From assembly GCF_022836495.1 (NCBI RefSeq), contig NZ_BQXM01000024.1, forward strand, positions 1-64,000: a DNA stretch of 64,000 nt. Reading direction: 5' to 3'. The notes below the pieces were generated by a model. It did not search any database. It was given only the letters and a program-made list of their open reading frames with translations, and was not told the origin of the DNA. Origin of the DNA: Desulforhabdus sp. TSK (GTDB lineage: Bacteria > Desulfobacterota > Syntrophobacteria > Syntrophobacterales > Syntrophobacteraceae). The position numbers and the translations under genes were made by a program. Shown piece after piece: positions 62,299 to 64,000 of the stretch (within the stretch, counting starts at the first letter, position 1; each line of letters starts with the position of its first letter).

Positions 62299-64000
62299 CT
62301 AAATGACCCGCCTGAAGCCGCCCTCTCTTCCGTAATATTCAATAGAAACCTGCTTCGACGGCAAATTCGTGAAGAAGTCCCGCGCCTCCTCGAAATCCCC
62401 GAGCTTGACGCTCATGCGGATCAACTGTCGGTCATGCTTGTCCGAAAGATTCTCTATCACCAATATTTCCACCCTGCTTTGCATCCTGGACAGCATCTGG
62501 AAGAGAGTCATCAGGGTTTCGTTGGCTATGTTCAATTGGAATACGAGGGGATAGCGCCAGGCCTTTGCGTGATCCCATTTCGCATCCACCATCTGCTGCG
62601 GCTGGAGGTCATGCCTGATGAACAAATCCTGACAGTCTCGGTGATGAAAAGTCACTCCCCTCTCGCTCAAAGTGGCCACCAGGTTGTCCTGACCCGGATA
62701 AGGGTGGCAGCATTGTGCAAACTTGTGGATAGCCCTGTCGAGCTCGGAAATGGTAATGATATTGCGCTCGAAGGCCGGTCCAATGGCCGCTTCGGCATTG
62801 CGACCCACTTTGCCCTCATCAGAGGCGAACCCAAGATAATAAAGGACCAGGTGCGGGTCGAGGAGGTCCTGGCCGATGCGGATGCAGAGCTCCGAAGGGT
62901 CCTTGAGGTTGAGGATTTCCATCATGAGCCGCGTGCTCTCGCTTTCAAGTACATCCGGGGCCAGTCCATGGCGTTGGATTTCCTGCTGTAGGATCTGGCG
63001 GCCGATGTCCTCGGCGTAGTGGGATCTCTTTTGCTGAAGATGGCGGTTGATGGCCGTACGGGCCTTGGGCGTCTTGCACAGCTCTTCGAGGTCTGGATCG
63101 ACATCCAGGGGATCGAGCGACGTCAGGATTTCGACCGTTTCTCCGTCCTGCAGCCTGCGGGTGGGGGGGGCCCAGTTGTTGTTCACCAATGCCCCTTCGC
63201 AAAAATCCCCCAGCTCGGAGTGGATCTTGTAGGCAAAATCCAGCACGACACTGCCTTTGGGAAGGTAGAAGATATCGCCGTTGGGGCTGTAGACGATAGT
63301 GTCTTCCGTTTCCGACAGGCGGATGAGGGCTTTTCGTTGTTTCGCTGCCCCGCCATACTCTCCGATGGTGCGCAGCAGCTCGCTCACTGCCTGCCAGTGG
63401 TCGTCACTCAGAGCCTCTTGGGCATCCCATTCCGTCATGAGTCCATACGCAGCCCACTGATCCATTTCGGGGGTCCGGATTTTGATGAGGTAATTGTGTC
63501 CCCTGATGTGGCTCCGGACGTGGAGGCTCATGTACCCGTTGCTTTTGGGGGTGGCGATGAAGTCCCTCATGCTGCGCGGGATGGGAGGGAAAGTGGTGTT
63601 CACCAAGCCGAGGGCCCGGTAGCAATCCAGCACATTTTCCGTCTCCACAATGACGGCGATGTCCATGTAGTTTTCCGGATTCAAGGGATCCAGGCTGCGC
63701 TTCATGGGATCGTAGTAGCTGCCGAGCCCCTTGGGCCTGGGACGGATGGCCGCAGGGACCCGCGCGTTGGAAAAGACCTTCTGGAGCGAGGCTTCAATTT
63801 CCAGGACCTCGGCTGAATTGCGAATTTCCCGAATGCGATTGAGGATTTTCTTGCTCTTGCGAGGATAGAGAAAAGACAGGGCGAGATGATACAATTCCCG
63901 CTTCAGGGGGAACAGGTTCAGCCGGGCGGCGATGGGCGCGTAGACCTCCACGGTCTCCTGAGCGATGCGCTGACGCTTGGATAGGGGCAGGAAGTGCAGC
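62299..64000 (-). CDS. RelA/SpoT-family (p)ppGpp synthetase-like protein (5' end outside window)
   Basis: The C-terminal about 567 residues of an RSH protein; the frame runs off the right edge, so the HD hydrolase part is not seen. The visible order is the synthetase-like domain (APIAARLNLFPLKRELYHLA, PRPKGLGSYYDPMKR, PKSNGYMSLHVRS), a TGS domain (YSPNGDIFYLPKGSVVLDFA), and a zinc-finger/ACT-like end with FAQCCHPYPGQDN and DCQDLFIRHD. Several synthetase residues differ from the norm: the usual VEIQIRT reads YLIKIRTPEMD, losing the catalytic Glu, and G-AAHW reads YGLMTEW. It may be a hydrolase-dominant or regulatory member. Confidence 0.87.
   Translation of the reverse strand, partial: LHFLPLSKRQRIAQETVEVYAPIAARLNLFPLKRELYHLALSFLYPRKSKKILNRIREIRNSAEVLEIEASLQKVFSNARVPAAIRPRPKGLGSYYDPMKRSLDPLNPENYMDIAVIVETENVLDCYRALGLVNTTFPPIPRSMRDFIATPKSNGYMSLHVRSHIRGHNYLIKIRTPEMDQWAAYGLMTEWDAQEALSDDHWQAVSELLRTIGEYGGAAKQRKALIRLSETEDTIVYSPNGDIFYLPKGSVVLDFAYKIHSELGDFCEGALVNNNWAPPTRRLQDGETVEILTSLDPLDVDPDLEELCKTPKARTAINRHLQQKRSHYAEDIGRQILQQEIQRHGLAPDVLESESTRLMMEILNLKDPSELCIRIGQDLLDPHLVLYYLGFASDEGKVGRNAEAAIGPAFERNIITISELDRAIHKFAQCCHPYPGQDNLVATLSERGVTFHHRDCQDLFIRHDLQPQQMVDAKWDHAKAWRYPLVFQLNIANETLMTLFQMLSRMQSRVEILVIENLSDKHDRQLIRMSVKLGDFEEARDFFTNLPSKQVSIEYYGREGGFRRVI

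Overview
The window reads as a stretch of chromosome from an anaerobic deltaproteobacterium (Desulfobacterota), most like the Syntrophobacter/Desulforhabdus group. This is inferred from gene content, not from a database match: a cytoplasmic selenocysteine-containing heterodisulfide reductase/[NiFeSe] hydrogenase cluster, an isovalerate/leucine oxidation cluster, a DsrE-family protein and a small DUF4911-like protein. The DNA is GC-rich apart from AT-rich patches at 1-700 and about 48400-48770.

Layout. 1-822: AT-rich, with at most a decayed transposase tail. 823-11267 (+): glnS, a three-domain ACP/fatty acyl-AMP ligase/acyltransferase, a SufS-like desulfurase, a short acetyltransferase, secA and argJ. 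11392-22147: mostly minus-strand genes (alpha-glucan phosphorylase, a YcaO-TPR protein, RNase D, a ferritin-like protein, adenine deaminase, a bifunctional-nuclease-type protein, miaB, a DUF4911-like protein), plus one plus-strand Smr protein. 22368-24331: an exported protein of unknown function overlapping pgsA. 24583-37670: tRNA-Val, then the translation block thrS-infC-rpmI-rplT-pheS-pheT, a PilZ protein, mntP, and purine genes purSL-purQ-purN.

37734-40514 (-) is a TIR-nSTAND-WD40 gene, an NLR-like immune architecture, interrupted by one in-frame amber codon. 40985-47529 (+) is the energy-metabolism island: hydrogenase maturation protease, HdrC/B-like and two HdrA-like coding stretches, MvhD, MvhG and MvhA. 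Four UGA codons sit exactly where these families carry conserved cysteines. Two are followed by near-identical perfect hairpins with a TGGAC loop, as expected of bacterial SECIS elements. The Hdr part is physically damaged: the HdrB and HdrA1 sequences are joined at a GHAYY motif, and HdrA1 is joined out of frame to HdrA2 just before an amber codon. This is either two internal deletions or an assembly collapse.

48775-58288 (+) is a leucine/isovalerate unit behind an XRE-cupin regulator with a palindromic operator: acyl-CoA ligase, acetoacetyl-CoA synthetase, isovaleryl-CoA dehydrogenase, a biotin-dependent carboxyltransferase, an enoyl-CoA hydratase and an HMG-CoA lyase-like protein that lacks the family's catalytic Cys. 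The remainder holds a DsrE-family protein, an HNH nuclease overlapping a Cys-rich miniprotein, a DegQ protease, a small hypothetical protein and a RelA/SpoT-family gene that runs off the right edge.

Two families of small dispersed repeats punctuate the window: four REP-like palindromes (5496, 14948, 24379, 58503) and MITE-like elements sharing a GACAGCC terminus (19437, 22244, 48268).
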